A stretch of DNA of 64,000 nt from [Flavobacterium] thermophilum. Its GTDB lineage: Bacteria; Bacillota; Bacilli; Bacillales; Anoxybacillaceae. The notes under the pieces were generated by a model. That model saw nothing but the letters and a program-made list of their open reading frames with translations. It was not told where the DNA came from and ran no database searches. The stretch spans positions 2,108,001 through 2,172,000 of the forward strand of contig UGGS01000001.1 in the NCBI GenBank assembly GCA_900450595.1, written 5' to 3'. Each line of letters starts with the position of its first letter. The stretch's first letter is position 1. Positions 31,604-39,721 of the stretch are shown in pieces. Position numbers and translations under genes: made by a program.

Positions 31604-31939
31604 ATGAACCAAAAACAAGTGCAAAATCCAGAGACGCAAGTGCCGAAAACGCCGCAAATGAACGAACGCGATTTTTTGAACGACATGTTGACAACAGAAA
31701 AATACATGACGTCGGCATACAGCGTGTACTTGCATGAGGCGAGCAACCAACCGTTATATCAAGAAATGATGAACATTTTCACAGAAACACAAAACTGCCA
31801 GCGCGAACTGTATAACTTGATGTTCAAAAAAGGCTGGTACAAACTTGAAGCCGCCGATCCGCAAAAGCTTCAGCAAATGTACCAGCAGTTCCAAGGGTAT
31901 ACGAATCAGCTCCCTTATCAAGGGAATGTCATGCAATAA
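31604..31939 (+). CDS. yusN: CotF/YusN family spore coat protein
   Basis: 111-residue protein with the family helix NERDFLNDMLTTEKYMTSAY, then SVYLHEASNQPLYQEMMNIF and NLMFKKGWYKLEAADPQKL. This is a close match to the CotF-like YusN family and to its position in B. subtilis after yusM. An AAGGAGGG ribosome site precedes it and a strong terminator follows. Confidence 0.85.
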   Translation: MNQKQVQNPETQVPKTPQMNERDFLNDMLTTEKYMTSAYSVYLHEASNQPLYQEMMNIFTETQNCQRELYNLMFKKGWYKLEAADPQKLQQMYQQFQGYTNQLPYQGNVMQ

Positions 31940-31945
31940 CAAAGC

Positions 31946-31984
31946 GAGAGGATGTCCGAACAGCAAAAGGACATCCTCTTTCTC
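31946..31984 (+). terminator. Terminator of the coat-protein pair
   Basis: Stem GAGGATGTCC / GGACATCCTC followed by TTTCTC. Confidence 0.85.
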
Positions 31985-32024
31985 AATCCGTTAAGAAGAC
32001 CGGGTGCAGAAAGGGGAGAAAGGG

Positions 32025-32105
32025 ATGGCAGCGCCATCCGAATCCGTGTGGAACATGCTGCAAACAGCCGACGTTCGCATCCGCGACACCGGAATCATCG
32101 AATAA
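32025..32105 (+). CDS. Candidate 26-residue small protein
   Basis: A short reading frame begins MAAPSESVWNMLQTADVRIR and ends six residues later. It has AAAGGG- and GGGGAG-type ribosome-site sequence immediately upstream and a clean intrinsic terminator that overlaps its stop codon. The ATG spacing is tight and no homologue is recognised. Support is the placement between two terminators only. Confidence 0.35.
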   Translation: MAAPSESVWNMLQTADVRIRDTGIIE

Positions 32106-32143
32106 GCATCCCTTCTTATTCCAAAAGGGATGCTTATTCTTCT
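32103..32143 (+). terminator. Intrinsic terminator after the 26-residue ORF
   Basis: Stem AAGCATCCCTT / AAAGGGATGCTT followed by ATTCTTC. On the other strand the A-rich flank could also serve the convergent gene. Confidence 0.7.
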
Positions 32144-32158
32144 TTCATGAATCGTTGA

Positions 32159-32297
32159 TTAATACCACCAGCCTGGATACGGCGGGTATGGCGGATACGG
32201 CGGATAAAAGGGCCGCGGAGCCAACGCGCCGCCGAGCAGCCCCCCCAAGAAGCCGCCGACAAACGGGGCGCCAAATAGCAAGCCTGGAAATGGCATC
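32159..32297 (-). CDS. Small Gly/Phe/Pro-rich protein (coat-like)
   Basis: 45-residue hydrophobic protein: MPFPGLLFGAPFVGGFLGGL, then four Pro-Tyr-rich repeats (PPYPPYPPYP) and a terminal GWWY. Ribosome site AAAGGAG. It shares the GAPFxGGFLGGLLGxAL block with the next gene, so the two are paralogues. Similar low-complexity proteins occur in Bacillus spore coats. That role is inferred from composition and the neighbouring CotF-like genes. Confidence 0.6.
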
Positions 32298-32398
32298 GCT
32301 TCTTTCTCCTTTCCTTCATGAGTAAGATGCGTCACTTTATTCATATGCACACAACAAAAAAAGAGGGTGGGCCGTCCGCCCAACCCTTGTTTGTTTTC

Positions 32399-32593
32399 TC
32401 ACCACCAAATCGGGCCATACCACCACGGATAGAAAAACAGCGGAACTAATGCGCTCCCGAGCAAACCGCCTAAAAAGCCGCCGAAAAATGGAGAGCCAAA
32501 AAACGGAGCGCCGAAGAAAAACGGGCGCGGCCGCCAAAACCAAAAGCCCCACGGCCGCCAAATGCGTTCATCCGCTGCTTGGAGATGGCTCAT
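32399..32593 (-). CDS. Small Phe/Trp/Gly-rich protein, paralogue of its neighbour
   Basis: 64-residue protein with an aromatic block WRPWGFWFWRPRPFFFGAPF followed by FGSPFFGGFLGGLLGSALVP and a terminal WWYGPIWW. AAGGAGG ribosome site upstream. The GGFLGGLLG core is shared with the 45-residue protein downstream. Unknown function, probably a structural spore-surface protein. Confidence 0.6.
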   Translation of the reverse strand: MSHLQAADERIWRPWGFWFWRPRPFFFGAPFFGSPFFGGFLGGLLGSALVPLFFYPWWYGPIWW

Positions 32594-32652
32594 CTTGCTT
32601 TCCTCCTTCCGCTTGCTTTAGTCCCACTGTATGCAGAAAAAACGCCCGCTGC

Positions 32653-32760
32653 TTAGGCCAGTACCTAGAAGGCTGGTGAAAAACGGCGATTTCTCCCCAA
32701 TATTGATGCGCGAATGCAAAGGAAGCTTGTTTCTTCAAGGTCTTTGCACTCAAAAAAATC
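32653..32760. repeat. Divergent, incomplete copy of a dispersed repeat
   Basis: Begins GAAGGCTGGTGAAAAAC and continues through CAAAGGAAGCTTGTTTCTTC to ACTCAAAAAAAT. It aligns loosely with the copies at 35650 and 39445, and the right-hand CACCGGCC end is missing. No reading frame. It fills most of the gap before bioA. Confidence 0.5.
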
Positions 32761-32821
32761 TTTTGCCTCGCTTTCCCATCTGCACAAAACCAAAAACAGG
32801 CGGCTGTCCGCCGCCTCCCGC

Positions 32822-34201
32822 TTATACAAGCTCCGCCTGCACTTGATTGTACAAACAGGCGATCGAATCAAACAAAATGCGCACCGCCTCGGCCATTTCG
32901 TCTTCGCTCATGGAGAGAACCGGAATGAATGTCAACACCGGGCCGAGCGGGCGGATGACAAGCCCCCTCCGGCGCGCCTCAAGGATGATCCGGTGCTCCA
33001 CCATGGCCGCGCGCGGAAACACTTCTTTCGTTCTTCGGTCTTTCACGATTTCAATGCCGCACATCAAGCCTTTTTGCCGGATGTCGCCAACAATCGGAAT
33101 GTCATACAACCGCTCAAGCCATTCGGCCAGTCGGCGCGCCTTTCGTCGAACATCATCAAGCAGGCCGCGCGTTTCGATGAGCTCCATGTTTTTCAGCGCA
33201 ACGGAACAAGTGAGCTGGTTCCCCGTGTACGTATGGCCGTGGTAAAACGTTTTGTCTTCGTCCACATCGCCGAGAAACGCCGCATACACGTCTTCGGTAA
33301 CGAGCGTGGCCGCCAGCGGCAAGTACCCGCCGGTGATCCCTTTCCCAAGGCAGACAAGATCCGGCTTCACCTCTTCCTGCTCACAAGCGAACATCGTGCC
33401 CGTGCGGCCAAAGCCGACGGCGACCTCGTCGCAAATGAAGAGCACCCCATATTGCCGGCAAAGCCGTTCCACTCCTTTTAAAAATCCGCGCGGATGGACG
33501 ATGATCCCCGCCGCTCCTTGCACAAGCGGTTCCACGATCACGCCGGCAATGTGCTCGTGCTGCTTTTCAAGCACCCGTTCCAGCTCGCGCAAACAATAGT
33601 CGACGATCTCCGGCTCGCTTCCGTATTCCTCCATGCGATACACGTACGGCGACGGCACTTCGATCCGCTCAAACAAAAGCGGCGCAAAAATACGGTGGAA
33701 CGTTTCCATGCCGCCAACGCTCACCGCCCCGACCGTATCGCCGTGGTATGCTTCCTTCAACGAGACAAATTTGTTCTTCTTCGCATATCGAACCGGATCG
33801 ATATTTTTCCAATACTGATAGGCGATCTTGAGCGCGATTTCCACCGCCGCCGCCCCGGTGTCGGAATAAAACACTTTTGACATGTGCGGCCAATATTCAA
33901 GCAGCCGTTTGGCCAACAAAATCGACGGCACATTCGCCGAACCGAGCAATGTCGAATGGGCAATTTTCTCCAATTGTTCGCGAAGCGCCGCATTCAGCTC
34001 CGGGTCGTTATGGCCGTGGACATTGACCCATAGCGACGCATAGCCGTCTAGGTACCGGTTGCCGTCAACATCGTACAAATAGCTTCCTTGCCCGCGTTCA
34101 ATGATCAGCGGACGTTCTTTCGCATACTGTTTCATTTGCGTGAACGGATGCCAGACGCACTGCTTGTCCCATTGTTCCAATTGCTCGTAGCTATACGCCA
34201 A
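32822..34201 (-). CDS. bioA: Adenosylmethionine/lysine-8-amino-7-oxononanoate transaminase BioA
   Basis: 459-residue class III aminotransferase that makes 7,8-diaminononanoate in biotin synthesis. Visible are [20 protein letters not shown] near the start, [19 protein letters not shown], the [12 protein letters not shown] phosphate region, [20 protein letters not shown] and the PLP lysine in [20 protein letters not shown]. Sequence alone does not show whether SAM or lysine (as in B. subtilis BioK-type enzymes) is the amino donor. It overlaps bioD by 11 bases. Confidence 0.95.
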   Translation of the reverse strand: MAYSYEQLEQWDKQCVWHPFTQMKQYAKERPLIIERGQGSYLYDVDGNRYLDGYASLWVNVHGHNDPELNAALREQLEKIAHSTLLGSANVPSILLAKRLLEYWPHMSKVFYSDTGAAAVEIALKIAYQYWKNIDPVRYAKKNKFVSLKEAYHGDTVGAVSVGGMETFHRIFAPLLFERIEVPSPYVYRMEEYGSEPEIVDYCLRELERVLEKQHEHIAGVIVEPLVQGAAGIIVHPRGFLKGVERLCRQYGVLFICDEVAVGFGRTGTMFACEQEEVKPDLVCLGKGITGGYLPLAATLVTEDVYAAFLGDVDEDKTFYHGHTYTGNQLTCSVALKNMELIETRGLLDDVRRKARRLAEWLERLYDIPIVGDIRQKGLMCGIEIVKDRRTKEVFPRAAMVEHRIILEARRRGLVIRPLGPVLTFIPVLSMSEDEMAEAVRILFDSIACLYNQVQAELV

Positions 34202-34907
34202 CGCTAAGCACCTCCAGCCATTGTTTCGCCTTTCCTTGTTCGATCCACTGTTCGGCCAGGTTTTCTAGTTCCTTCCTTGATACAGCAGGAAGGAGCGGCA
34301 CGACCGCCAGCACCGGGAGTCGAAGCAACGCGGCGATCATTTCGACATTGTTTTGGTGGATGATCTCCTGCTCTTGAAACTGATTGAATACAAGGCCAAG
34401 CAAGCGGATGCCTTTCGCCTCGGCATACGCCGCCGTCGTCACCGCGTGGTGAATCGCCCCAAGGCTTGAGAGCGACACGAGAACCGTCGGCAGCTGATAA
34501 TCACGAACGAAATCGCTCGTCATATACCATCGTCCATCGCGCTCGCACCACGGAACAGCCAGCCCGCCCGCTCCTTCGACGAGCACGACATCATAGCGCT
34601 GCTTCAGCTGTTCGAGCCGCTCAGCAATCCGCTCCGGTTCGATGGACGTGCCGGTCAACGCGGCTGCCAAATGCGGCGACATCGCCGGCTCCATATAGTA
34701 CATGCCTTCTGATGTAGGGATTTTCGCCACTCGTTCATACCAATATTGTTCGGCAAACGACACCCCGTCTTCGGCCAGTCCAGTCTGAATCGGCTTGAAC
34801 ACGCCGACTTTCATCCCAAACCGCTCCAACGCCAATGCCACAATGGACGTCACCACTGTCTTGCCGATTTCCGTTCCGGTTCCCGTCATGAAAATGGCTT
34901 TCCCCAT
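34191..34907 (-). CDS. bioD: Dethiobiotin synthetase BioD
   Basis: 238-residue ATP-dependent carboxylase-cyclase. P-loop MTGTGTEIGKTVVTS at the start and VLVEGAGGLAVPW near residue 110, both diagnostic of BioD, with VSLSSLGAIHHAVTTAAYA later. Middle gene of bioYDA, four bases from bioY and overlapping bioA. Confidence 0.96.
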   Translation of the reverse strand: MGKAIFMTGTGTEIGKTVVTSIVALALERFGMKVGVFKPIQTGLAEDGVSFAEQYWYERVAKIPTSEGMYYMEPAMSPHLAAALTGTSIEPERIAERLEQLKQRYDVVLVEGAGGLAVPWCERDGRWYMTSDFVRDYQLPTVLVSLSSLGAIHHAVTTAAYAEAKGIRLLGLVFNQFQEQEIIHQNNVEMIAALLRLPVLAVVPLLPAVSRKELENLAEQWIEQGKAKQWLEVLSVGV

Positions 34908-34911
34908 TCTC

Positions 34912-35475
34912 TTATCCCCCCATCCCTCGAGTCATCATGATCGGTCGGACGCGCGGCCAGACGCGCACCGCGATGACCGAACAAACAGCGCAAAGCGCGA
35001 GATCCCCCGGCACCGGAAGAAGAAATCCGAACCATAGCGTTTGGCCGATGGAAAGCGGGGTCTCGGCGATCCATTTCATCGCTATGTACAGCCACGTGCA
35101 GCCAAACGCATACACCGTCAATAAGGCCGCCAAATTCGCCTTCCATATGTCCCGCGCTCTTGTCCATTGAAAACGGTGGACAAGCGAACCACATACATAC
35201 GCCCCGGCGATGAAGCCAAGCAAATAGCCAAACGTCGGCTTCAACACATAACCGAGCCCTCCTCCTTCCGCAAACACCGGCGCGCCCGCCAGCCCGATCA
35301 AGACATATAGAAGTTGGCTGAGCGCTCCTGTTCTGGGGCCAAGCAGACAGCCAGCCAGGTAAACCGCGGCGATTTGCAGCGTAAACGGCACATACGGCAC
35401 CGGGATTTTGATGAACCCGCCGACCGCTGTCAGGGCGGCAAAAAAGGCGGCCCAAACAAAGGAACGGATGTGCAC
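34912..35475 (-). CDS. bioY: Biotin transporter substrate-binding subunit BioY
   Basis: 187-residue membrane protein with six hydrophobic segments. The BioY family signatures are IPVPYVPFTLQIAAVYLAGC and GGGLGYVLKPTFGYLLGFI. It works as an ECF-type S component or alone. I take the GTG at 35475 because GGAGGGGAAAC precedes it. First gene of a biotin uptake and synthesis operon controlled by BirA. Confidence 0.94.
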   Translation of the reverse strand: MHIRSFVWAAFFAALTAVGGFIKIPVPYVPFTLQIAAVYLAGCLLGPRTGALSQLLYVLIGLAGAPVFAEGGGLGYVLKPTFGYLLGFIAGAYVCGSLVHRFQWTRARDIWKANLAALLTVYAFGCTWLYIAMKWIAETPLSIGQTLWFGFLLPVPGDLALCAVCSVIAVRVWPRVRPIMMTRGMGG

Positions 35476-35505
35476 GTTTCCCCTCCTCTCCCAATCTTTG
35501 TTTCT

Positions 35506-35559
35506 ATTGTGCCGGACATAAGCTTTATTTGTCAACCTTATTTTTATAAAGGTTTACAT
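35506..35559 (-). promoter_or_regulatory. bioYDA promoter overlapped by a BirA operator
   Basis: Minus-strand TTGACA (35530-35535), 18-base spacer, CACAAT (35506-35511). The operator halves TTGTCAACC (35529-35537) and GGTTTACAT (35551-35559), separated by 13 bases, fit the Firmicute BirA dyad and cover the -35 box. Holo-BirA would repress when biotin is plentiful. Confidence 0.82.
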
Positions 35560-35649
35560 TTAAATAGAAATGAGGGGGCCAAAAGAACCGCCCCCTCTTT
35601 CACCGCTATATCCACGCTTACTGCTCCTGCTGCACTAAATATGTTTTGC

Positions 35650-35793
35650 CTGCCCTAAAAGGTTGGTGAAAAACAACTGATTTTGCCGAACCCATTGTTT
35701 TCGGTCGAAAGAGAAGCGTTGATTTTGCAAGACTTCTCTATTTGAGAAAAAAGTCCGTTTTTCCGCGATTTTTCACTAAATCACCGGCCTTCT
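35650..35793. repeat. Dispersed ~140-bp repeat with inverted ends
   Basis: Starts near AAAAGGTTGGTGAAAAAC and ends TTTTTCACTAAATCACCGGCCTT, so its ends are imperfect inverted repeats (GRWTGGTGAAAAA versus TTTTTCAC..CACCGGCC). The interior includes TTTTGCAAGACTTCTCTATT. Related sequence is at 32653, 39445 plus 39912, and partly at 44030. No coding frame. It looks like a small non-autonomous or REP-like family. Confidence 0.6.
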
Positions 35794-35794
35794 A

Positions 35795-37683
35795 ACTCAC
35801 ATTTCGCACCCTAACAAGGTCAAAACAAAGGATTTTTTATTTAGTTTTTCAGAATAACTTTTTGACCAACACGACGAGCGATGGCTATCCTTTTTTTACC
35901 ATCGCTGGTCGTTCCGTATGACGTTACACGTAAATGCTCTCATCCATGCCCAATCCCTGCAGAATCCTTCGCTGATCAGGGGTAAGGGAGCGATCCAGTG
36001 AGCGTTGGATGCGCCCATCCGGCAGCTTGAACAGGACGACGTTCACATATTGAAACAGCTGGAAAATCGCCTGTCCCGTCGGCCGGGTCAGCTTGCGGCC
36101 TCCAGGACCCTTCAACGGGTGTTCTGGAGTAATAAACTGACGCACTCGGCGCTGAAAAACGCGGTAAATCGCCAAGGCCAAGAGAAACAAATAGCCCAAT
36201 ACCGCAACTCGTTCTGGCTTTTTGACATAGATCTCATCCGTGAAAAAAGGGTCTTTCAAAAAAGCGAAGTTCATTTCCACCGAGATCTGCCCTTTATACA
36301 GCTTCAAGATCTCTTGGGCATCCATTTGTTGGCCCTTCCATTCCTCCGGAACGGTCGTGACGAGGACAAACCGGGACGCTTTCCGTCTTGCCTGTTCCCA
36401 CGCGTTTTGGTCGAATTCGACGTCAAGGTGCAAGAAATACAGCGTCTCCACCTCGGGTTCCGCCCCTTTTTTCGGCCGTCCGCGCCGTTTTTTCGGGCGT
36501 ACGATCTCTTCGACCGCGGCCTCAACCCGATGAAACCGGGGGCGAAGGGACGCCTTGAGGGACGCCAAGGCTTGTTCAGCGTCTTCCCGGCACGAGAAAG
36601 GGTGGCGCTCCCAATGGGCTTGTTCCTCGCGAAGAAGCTCCGCTTCTTTGGTTCGTTCTTTTTCGAGCGTCTTTCCTTTTCGCTGATCGAGCGCACTCGA
36701 TTCGACGACGATCAGCCGAACGGGGTGGCCTTCATAGGTGGAGGATGTTTCCCATACCCGATACGTGGCGCCGTTTCTCTCCGCCAGCGTAAAGGGTTCG
36801 CTCCACGGGATGTGAGGCGAATCGGCCTCCGCTAATGCCCGTTTCACGATCCGAAGCGACGAAGGGCCTCGGGTGATCAAAAAGGCGTTGGCCGCTTTGG
36901 TTTGCGCCAGAGTGTCTTTTGTCATCGCGGCGGAATCGGCCACGTAAATCCATTCGTCTTCCATCTTCGCTTGTTTGAGCTGTTCGTGGACACGGGACAG
37001 CACCTCCGGATTCCACGTTTTGTCAGGCAGGTTGCCGTCGTGCACATCGCCGTAAAACGGGATGCCGTCCTCGTTGCCGACCAGTCCGAAACCGATCTGT
37101 TTTTGCCAACGATGATGGCGGTTATAGCCATGTGTGATTTGTAAGGCCTCTAACGAGGCCGATTCATACGCGCCGTAAACCGTCTTGTCCGTCGTATCGG
37201 CGTGGAAGGCTCGGAGGGAAAGGCCTTCTTTGCGATAAATATGAATCAAGCAAGTGCTGATGACGTTGTGAATGCCAGCCTCATACAGGCGATCGAGATG
37301 ACGAGCCAAGGCATCGTCGTTCAACCAGGAAGGATGGAGACCGGGACGGATGAGTTTCTCTAGATCGACCTCCTGAGCCCAATGTTCCAAGTGAACAAGG
37401 GCTTGCCGGCCGTCAAACATATTGTAGATGATGGCCTGAACGGCATCGCTGACTCGCGTTTGGCACTGCGGATCGACGGGCACGAGATGGTCAATCAATT
37501 GAGGCAGACCCAGTTTCTTGAATAGGGCACTTATTATATTCAAATAATCATTACGATAGACCTTTTTGACTTGAACGTTCATAAGAGAAAAACTCCTTTA
37601 CGTTCCTTGTGTGTCAAGGATTCATTCGACATCGGAACGAAAAAATCCTCCCGATTTTCGTCGAGAGGGTGCGAAATGTGAGT
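35795..37683 (-). mobile_element. Complete insertion sequence, IS1634/IS4-superfamily type
   Basis: 1,889 bp bounded by perfect 18-bp inverted repeats, ACTCACATTTCGCACCCT at 35795-35812 and its complement at 37666-37683. TCTA flanks it on both sides (35791-35794 and 37684-37687), a probable 4-bp target duplication. One intact transposase gene on the minus strand. It has landed at the very end of the dispersed repeat. Confidence 0.85.
35924..37582 (-). CDS. DDE transposase of the IS1634-like element
   Basis: 552-residue DDE transposase, full length. It has an N-terminal DUF4277-like region (NIISALFKKLGLPQLIDHLV), a first catalytic Asp candidate in FHADTTDKTVYG, a second in WIYVADSAAMTKDTLAQ, a Lys/Arg-rich insert RPKKRRGRPKKGAEPE and the Y-E-K region LYKGQISVEMNFAFLKDPFF. 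The family assignment (IS1634 within the IS4 superfamily) is from architecture. No frameshift is seen, so it may be active. Confidence 0.88.
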   Translation of the reverse strand: MNVQVKKVYRNDYLNIISALFKKLGLPQLIDHLVPVDPQCQTRVSDAVQAIIYNMFDGRQALVHLEHWAQEVDLEKLIRPGLHPSWLNDDALARHLDRLYEAGIHNVISTCLIHIYRKEGLSLRAFHADTTDKTVYGAYESASLEALQITHGYNRHHRWQKQIGFGLVGNEDGIPFYGDVHDGNLPDKTWNPEVLSRVHEQLKQAKMEDEWIYVADSAAMTKDTLAQTKAANAFLITRGPSSLRIVKRALAEADSPHIPWSEPFTLAERNGATYRVWETSSTYEGHPVRLIVVESSALDQRKGKTLEKERTKEAELLREEQAHWERHPFSCREDAEQALASLKASLRPRFHRVEAAVEEIVRPKKRRGRPKKGAEPEVETLYFLHLDVEFDQNAWEQARRKASRFVLVTTVPEEWKGQQMDAQEILKLYKGQISVEMNFAFLKDPFFTDEIYVKKPERVAVLGYLFLLALAIYRVFQRRVRQFITPEHPLKGPGGRKLTRPTGQAIFQLFQYVNVVLFKLPDGRIQRSLDRSLTPDQRRILQGLGMDESIYV

Positions 37684-37878
37684 TCTAAACATCCCCGAAC
37701 TCTAAAATGCATAACGTTGCAGCATTGAACATAGGGATATTTTCCATTCGTCCGATGGGGATGTTTTCGTCAAGAAAGTCTGTCTTGAAAACAGGCGGCC
37801 GCATGTCGGTGAGCTTTTTTGGTTCAATTCACTGTGCCAACTACATACAGTGCATGTTGCAGCTTTCGTAAATGAGAA

Positions 37879-37912
37879 GATAAAAAAACCGGCGCCATTC
37901 GCCGGTTGAATG
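37879..37912 (-). terminator. Terminator of the small zinc-ribbon gene
   Basis: Minus-strand stem AACCGGCG / CGCCGGTT followed by a run of seven T. The stretch from 37688 to here holds no gene I can support. Confidence 0.8.
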
Positions 37913-37943
37913 CGACAGAAACAGGAAGCCGCTTTTCGCTGTA

Positions 37944-38045
37944 TTATTTTTGCACAACCATTTTCATCCCGCACTGGCAAAGCAATGAATGTTTCAGCCG
38001 CCGAATAGGCTGGCGGCATTGTTCACAAATCATCGTCTTGTTCAT
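37944..38045 (-). CDS. Small cysteine-pair (zinc-ribbon-like) protein, 33 residues
   Basis: MNKTMICEQCRQPIRRLKHS followed by LLCQCGMKMVVQK. The CxxC and CxC pairs are 13 residues apart, a minimal zinc-ribbon arrangement. It has AAGGGGAG upstream, a recognisable promoter and a terminator of its own, which argue for a real gene despite the length. Function unknown. Transcribed divergently from the flavoprotein gene at 38218. Confidence 0.65.
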   Translation of the reverse strand: MNKTMICEQCRQPIRRLKHSLLCQCGMKMVVQK

Positions 38046-38080
38046 CGATCTTTCTCCCCTTTGCACTCCTTCTACATTCT

Positions 38081-38108
38081 ATTATACACACTTTTTGTTT
38101 ATAGTAAA
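38081..38108 (-). promoter_or_regulatory. Candidate promoter of the zinc-ribbon gene
   Basis: Minus-strand TTTACT, 16-base spacer, TATAAT. A 12-bp palindrome TATCAATTGATA at 38126-38137 lies between this and the divergent promoter at 38166 and could bind a shared regulator. It is only weakly Fur-like. Confidence 0.5.
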
Positions 38109-38165
38109 TATAAATTAAAAATTATTATCAATTGATAGTGCGGATGATTTGGTCCCGCTTCCCAT

Positions 38166-38194
38166 TTGTGCTACACTCATAGTGTTAATATTCT
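38166..38194 (+). promoter_or_regulatory. Candidate promoter of the flavoprotein gene
   Basis: TTGTGC, 17-base spacer, TATTCT, 24 bases upstream of the start codon at 38218. Confidence 0.45.
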
Positions 38195-38217
38195 AACAAA
38201 TAAAGGGAGGATGCACG

Positions 38218-38781
38218 ATGTACGACATCGCCATCATCGGCGCCGGGCCTGCAGGGGCAAGCGCCGCCATTTTCGCCGCCAAAGCCGGGAAGAGAACGGT
38301 CTTGTTTGACAGCGACAAAGGCATGACAAAGCGCGCTTGGGTAGAAAACCATTACGGCGTTCCGCAAATCAGCGGCCCGGAATTGGTGGAAACCGGGAAA
38401 AAGCAAGCCGCAAAATTCGGAGCAGAATTGGTGGAAGCACAAGTGACGGATGTGCAAAAAACAGACGGGGGATTCCGTCTCGAAACAGAAGCTGGATCCT
38501 ATGAAGCGAAACACGTCATCTTCGCCACCGGTTTGGCGACCGATTTAGCGGAAAAAATCGGCCTGCGCACCAAACCGGGTACGGAGCCGCGCATTAAAAC
38601 GGTGCTTGACGTCGACGCCAACGGCAAGACGAACATCGACGGCATTTGGGCGGCCGGGACGGTCGCTGGCGTCAGCGTCCATACGATCATCACAGCAGGC
38701 GACGGTGCGAAAGTCGCCATCAACGTCATCAGCGAGCTGAACGGCGAACGGTACGTCGATCACGATGTATTGAAAAAATAA
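38218..38781 (+). CDS. Half-size thioredoxin-reductase-like FAD protein
   Basis: 187-residue flavoprotein. Residues 1-40 are a dinucleotide fold (MYDIAIIGAGPAGASAAIFA), HVIFATG marks the second FAD-contact strand near residue 100, and the end has GIWAAGTVAGVSVHTIITAG. This last element is the FAD domain C-terminal signature of TrxB. The NADPH domain with its redox CxxC is absent, so it is a single-domain member and not a complete thioredoxin reductase. Good AAAGGGAGG site and a terminator follow. Electron donor unknown. Confidence 0.78.
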   Translation: MYDIAIIGAGPAGASAAIFAAKAGKRTVLFDSDKGMTKRAWVENHYGVPQISGPELVETGKKQAAKFGAELVEAQVTDVQKTDGGFRLETEAGSYEAKHVIFATGLATDLAEKIGLRTKPGTEPRIKTVLDVDANGKTNIDGIWAAGTVAGVSVHTIITAGDGAKVAINVISELNGERYVDHDVLKK

Positions 38782-38786
38782 CAACG

Positions 38787-38817
38787 AAGGTGTCCCAAAC
38801 AGCGGGACACCTTTTCT
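38787..38817 (+). terminator. Terminator of the flavoprotein gene
   Basis: Stem AAGGTGTCCC / GGGACACCTT followed by TTC. Confidence 0.85.
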
Positions 38818-38919
38818 AAATAGCGCCATGGAAACGGCCGAGATGCAAGATGACGGGCCTGAAACGTCTGTCGCGTCGTCCCCGCATGACAATAGCGGCC
38901 CCGATTCATCCAAGGACGC

Positions 38920-39387
38920 TTATTGTCCAATGCTCCGGTACTTCCCTTCAAAAAACAAGAGCGGGTCGCCCGGTTCGTCTTTCATCAAAATATCGGTCAC
39001 TTCCCCAAAGTAAAGCGTATGATCGCCGGCCACGTACGTGCTGTGGACGTTGCATAAAATATTCGCCAACGCCTCCGGCAAAATCGGATGGCCGTTCACC
39101 CAATCGAACGAAACAGGGCGTTCTTCTTTCAGCTGGCCAGCAAACAAGCGCGACAACTCCTCTTGATCACGCCGCAAAATGTTGACAGCAAATTTCCCCG
39201 TTTGCTTGACAATGTCATGCATTCGCGCTTTATGGCCAATGGAGACGACCACCAGCTTTGGGTCGAGCGAAACGGACATAAACGCGTTCGCCGTCATCCC
39301 TTTCGCTTCCCCTTGAAACGCGGTCGTCACAACCGTCACACCGGTTGCGAATTTCCCCATCGCGTTGCGGAATGTGCGGTCATCCAT
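38920..39387 (-). CDS. Flavin reductase domain protein (HpaC-like)
   Basis: 155-residue FMN/FAD reductase of the flavin reductase-like family, with the N-terminal MGKFATGVTVVTTAFQGEAK, GMTANAFMSVSLDPKLVVVS, KFAVNILRRDQEELSRLFAG and AGDHTLYFGEVTDI. Members supply reduced flavin to two-component monooxygenases such as 4-hydroxyphenylacetate 3-monooxygenase. No oxygenase subunit is encoded in the window, so its partner is unknown. Start at 39387 is preferred because GGGAG lies five bases upstream. Confidence 0.82.
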   Translation of the reverse strand: MDDRTFRNAMGKFATGVTVVTTAFQGEAKGMTANAFMSVSLDPKLVVVSIGHKARMHDIVKQTGKFAVNILRRDQEELSRLFAGQLKEERPVSFDWVNGHPILPEALANILCNVHSTYVAGDHTLYFGEVTDILMKDEPGDPLLFFEGKYRSIGQ

Positions 39388-39444
39388 ACGTTCTCCCATC
39401 CTTCCCTTTTCATCATCTAGCTGTGATTGGCTGCTCCCGGAAGG

Positions 39445-39507
39445 CCGGTGAAAAACTGCGATGTCCTTCCATCAGTGATTTTTATTGCTCAAAAACAGAC
39501 GTTCTCA
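39445..39507. repeat. Left part of a dispersed repeat split by a transposon
   Basis: GGAAGGCCGGTGAAAAACTG opens like the repeat at 35650. After 39507 it is interrupted by the IS200/IS605-type element. The matching right end, ending CAATCACCGGCC, resumes at about 39912-39958. Confidence 0.55.
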
Positions 39508-39721
39508 GTCAACTACCCCCACTTCGCTAACGCTTGAAGTGGGGGCTTGCCACTCCCCAGAAGTGCAAACGGACTTCGTCCTCCTTCCTTGACTTGGGGT
39601 TGCATCAGGGGGCAGGTTGACGACTACCCAACGACACAGGTCATGCCTGCATCGTTACCGATTCTCTCGGTGTGTCTGTTGGCAGTACTTGGCTTCCACA
39701 CACAACAGACAGACCTACGCT
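39508..39721 (-). ncRNA. Presumptive omega-RNA region with tnpB tail (copy 1)
   Basis: The right half of the element keeps an in-frame tail GLSVVCGSQVLPTDTPRESV ending TMQA-stop (39641-39721), resembling the C-terminus of TnpB. It then continues to the right-end hairpin at 39516-39545 and the terminus at 39508. In TnpB systems the guide RNA scaffold spans exactly this region, and the guide is the flanking DNA past the right end (here TGAGAACGTCTGTTTTTG). Inferred from architecture only. Confidence 0.5.

Noticed and set aside
38218..38781. Complete thioredoxin reductase
   Set aside because: The NADPH domain and redox-active CxxC are missing and the length is about half that of TrxB.
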